Source: Nematostella vectensis (taxonomy: Eukaryota; Cnidaria; Anthozoa; Actiniaria; Edwardsiidae). From it: a stretch of DNA of 64,000 bases. Positions within the stretch are counted from its first letter, which is position 1. Each line of letters begins with the position of its first letter. The stretch covers positions 5,390,046 through 5,454,045 of the forward strand of contig NC_064041.1 in NCBI RefSeq assembly GCF_932526225.1, read 5' to 3'. This document shows positions 61,998 through 64,000 of the stretch, piece after piece. Made by a program: the position numbers and the translations under genes. The notes below the pieces were generated by a model, which saw nothing but the letters and a program-made list of their open reading frames with translations, was not told the DNA's origin and searched no databases.

Positions 61998-62290
61998 CAG
62001 ATAGGGGCGAAACATTTGTCGTCATCTGAGTCAGATGAACTATGCATTTGTGTTCAATCATCAGATCACATAAGATGGCAATAACAACATAACTTGTGTT
62101 CTTACCTGATATAATACCTTAAGTGACTATCTGCCCTCTATTAACCTACAACAAATGAAAGCAAATAAGATGACACAAAAATAAAGTGACAAACTAGCTA
62201 ATTATCTTGAGGTTTGCAACTTCAGATAGGGGCGAAATATTTTTCTACAATATTATTCAGATGAACTATGCTTTTATTCAATCATCACTG
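61998..62290. repeat. two direct copies of a ~65-bp sequence
   Basis: CAGATAGGGGCGAAA(C/T)ATTT...CAGATGAACTATGC near 61,998 and again near 62,223. Function unknown. Confidence 0.7.
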
Positions 62291-62697
62291 TTGCAAATTA
62301 TCAAACATAAAGAGTTAAAAGTAGAATATACTTTCACATTTTACCTTTTAGAAACAATTTTGCATCTTCTAGCAAGAACTTTTATGATGATCTTATGCTT
62401 GGCATCATTGCCTTTTCAGGGGACCATACTTATTGCCACCACAACGGAGTTCAAGTCACTAGTAAATGAACACAAATTATTTAAGTATCTACAGATGCAA
62501 CACTACCAGAAGAGTGGACCGGGTTGCATGTCTCAGAGATCTTGGTGGTACTGCTAATGTTATCACGGAATATCAAACAACAAAAAGCAGTGATCATCAT
62601 TGACAAGGCTGCATATAAAGATATGAGACTATGAAAGTGAAACCCATCGTTGCAATTTATATGATGGTAGTTCTGTCATATCAAACGGATAACTTAC

Positions 62698-62743
62698 CCG
62701 AGTAGCATCTTAAATGGGGTTTGAAAACTAAACATGTCCATGC
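62698..62743 (-). CDS. unrecognised minus-strand gene, internal exon
   Basis: Acceptor tttcttacag, donor gtaagt; 46 nt. Reads (G)MDMFSFQTPFKMLL(G) with phases that match both neighbours. Confidence 0.45.
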
Positions 62744-63464
62744 CTGTAAGAAAAAATCTGAATTAGCTGATGCAACCACAAAAAAGTTTAAAATGAATTA
62801 AATTAGTATCAATGTACATGCATCAGGCCTATCGATCAGCAGACATCAAGCACTATGTGCTTTCATTGTGCATTATAGTTTCGTCCTTTGCATGACAGTT
62901 AACACAGTAATTATGAGAGTGAATGAAACCCCTACCCCATGGTTCCTGGGAACAGTAGGGGATTTGATTAAAACCGTAAACAAAACTTGAAGCCCCCATC
63001 CCTTGGACAAAATTACAGTAAAATGCCCCTATCTTTTGCCCCTCAGGTTGCAAATGGTACAACCTCATGACATTTTAGACAACAAGCAATCTGACATTAG
63101 CCAGTGCCATCAGGTTGTTACTTTGTTTGTCTACACTTCCCCAGGGTGGAGAAAAGTAAACTAACTAACTCCCCTCCCTCCCCTGGCAGGTTCTCTTAAC
63201 CCCCACAATAACCGTTAAACCCCTTTTTTTCCATGACCATAGGAGCTGGGGTTTCGAATGACTAGTGCATTTGCAGGATAGGCTAGTCTAAGTCCATATT
63301 GCACCTAGGTAAGTCTAGGCAATATTTAGCTTCTTTTAGTGAGGTAGTTCCAAACTAAATGAGGATGATTTGGCTCCCTCCCTCCTTATGGAAGGATACA
63401 GATCTAGGGCTTATAGAAAAAGGGAGATTTAGAGATTCTAGAAGAAAGGTCTTTCTCTACTTAC

Positions 63465-63524
63465 CATGTGCATACATACGCACAGTCTTCCTTTTTCGGG
63501 TCGATGTTCTTGGGTGCTTGAAGT
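63465..63524 (-). CDS. unrecognised minus-strand gene, internal exon
   Basis: Acceptor gtttctgttag, donor gtaagt; 60 nt, phase 1-1. Reads (D)FKHPRTSTRKRKTVRMYAH(G), strongly basic. Three exons in a row share one open frame, which supports a real gene; I cannot name it. Confidence 0.45.
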
Positions 63525-63985
63525 CTAACAGAAACACAAATACAAGTCAATTACACAGAATAAAAACATTTCAATAAATGACTAGGAAACCACAGTGTAA
63601 GGCTTGTCAGAGACGTTAATCTTTCATTGAAGAATATTCTCAGAGAGATTCCCAACGATAATGTCATCACACAAGCCTATAATACCGCGCGAGAAAACGA
63701 AGAAAAATATTGTTTTAACGCATTTATAAAGAACATTTGTATGCAGTAAAGTAATATTTAGGATGTCATAAAGGAAAGTATCAAATGATTTTCTTGAGAT
63801 TTTTTTTCTTGAGAGCACGTGCTTTCGACTTACGAATCCAAAAAGTTCAAGGTTTTCTTTAGCAGTACCTAGATATTTAATGAATCAAAACGTTTTGCAG
63901 TATCTTAATGGTCTGAAAACTTGAATAAAGCTATTAAAATAGTAGGATTTTATCCAAAATCCACCGAGAAGCGATAAATACCTAC

Positions 63986-64000
63986 CGACGAATGCAGAAG
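63986..64000 (-). CDS. unrecognised minus-strand gene, exon cut by window edge
   Basis: Only 15 nt are visible before donor gtaggt; phase 1 out, compatible with the exon at 63,524 (reads SAFV then D). Too short to be sure. Confidence 0.3.

Noticed and set aside
62207-62557. 116-codon plus-strand ORF
   Set aside because: No recognisable family, no ATG context or splice support, AT-rich; likely chance. Its last third after cttttcag could be an exon, but nothing joins to it.
63834-63868. 35-nt minus-strand exon between ctag and gtaagt
   Set aside because: It breaks the frame shared by the neighbouring candidate exons, so I left it out of the model; it could be an alternative exon.

Overview
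This is eukaryotic, animal DNA. Genes are split into many short exons with GT/AG introns, the products are extracellular-matrix and membrane proteins, and the introns are packed with satellites and small inverted-repeat transposons. The domain content and the short, mostly phase-1 introns fit an early-branching metazoan. I favour an anthozoan cnidarian such as a sea anemone, but that is an inference: no species marker is visible.

From base 1 to 49,792 the plus strand carries the 3' part of one large hemicentin-like gene. I can join 33 exons without a frame break, about 2165 codons to the stop. The order is: end of a von Willebrand A domain (the start lies left of the window), a hemicentin-specific linker, ten I-set Ig domains, two thrombospondin type-1 repeats, a nidogen G2F domain, ten mostly calcium-binding EGF modules, and a fibulin/hemicentin C-terminal domain. 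Introns between modules are almost all phase 1. The product should be a secreted matrix protein.

More than 20 kb of the gene is tandem repeat. Two long arrays lie inside introns: 174 copies of a 37-bp unit (17.7-24.2 kb) and about 166 copies of a 56-bp unit (34.2-43.5 kb). The most striking feature is a second class, at least eight shorter arrays that start exactly on a splice junction, so the repeated unit contains the real donor or acceptor (exons 5, 6, 15, 16, 20, 23, 25, 32). The gene thus carries dozens of decoy splice sites.

Between 49.8 and 56.2 kb there is no host gene. A 3.4-kb inverted-repeat element flanked by TTAA lies there, and a 0.54-kb internally deleted relative lies at 60.2 kb inside another miniature element. 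On the minus strand 59,453-56,182 is a complete four-exon gene for a 143-residue FAM174-like type I membrane protein. A further minus-strand gene that I do not recognise seems to end near 61.0 kb, with exons running off the right edge.

The genes show no obvious functional linkage. Hemicentin and the FAM174-like gene are convergent, separated by the transposon-rich interval.
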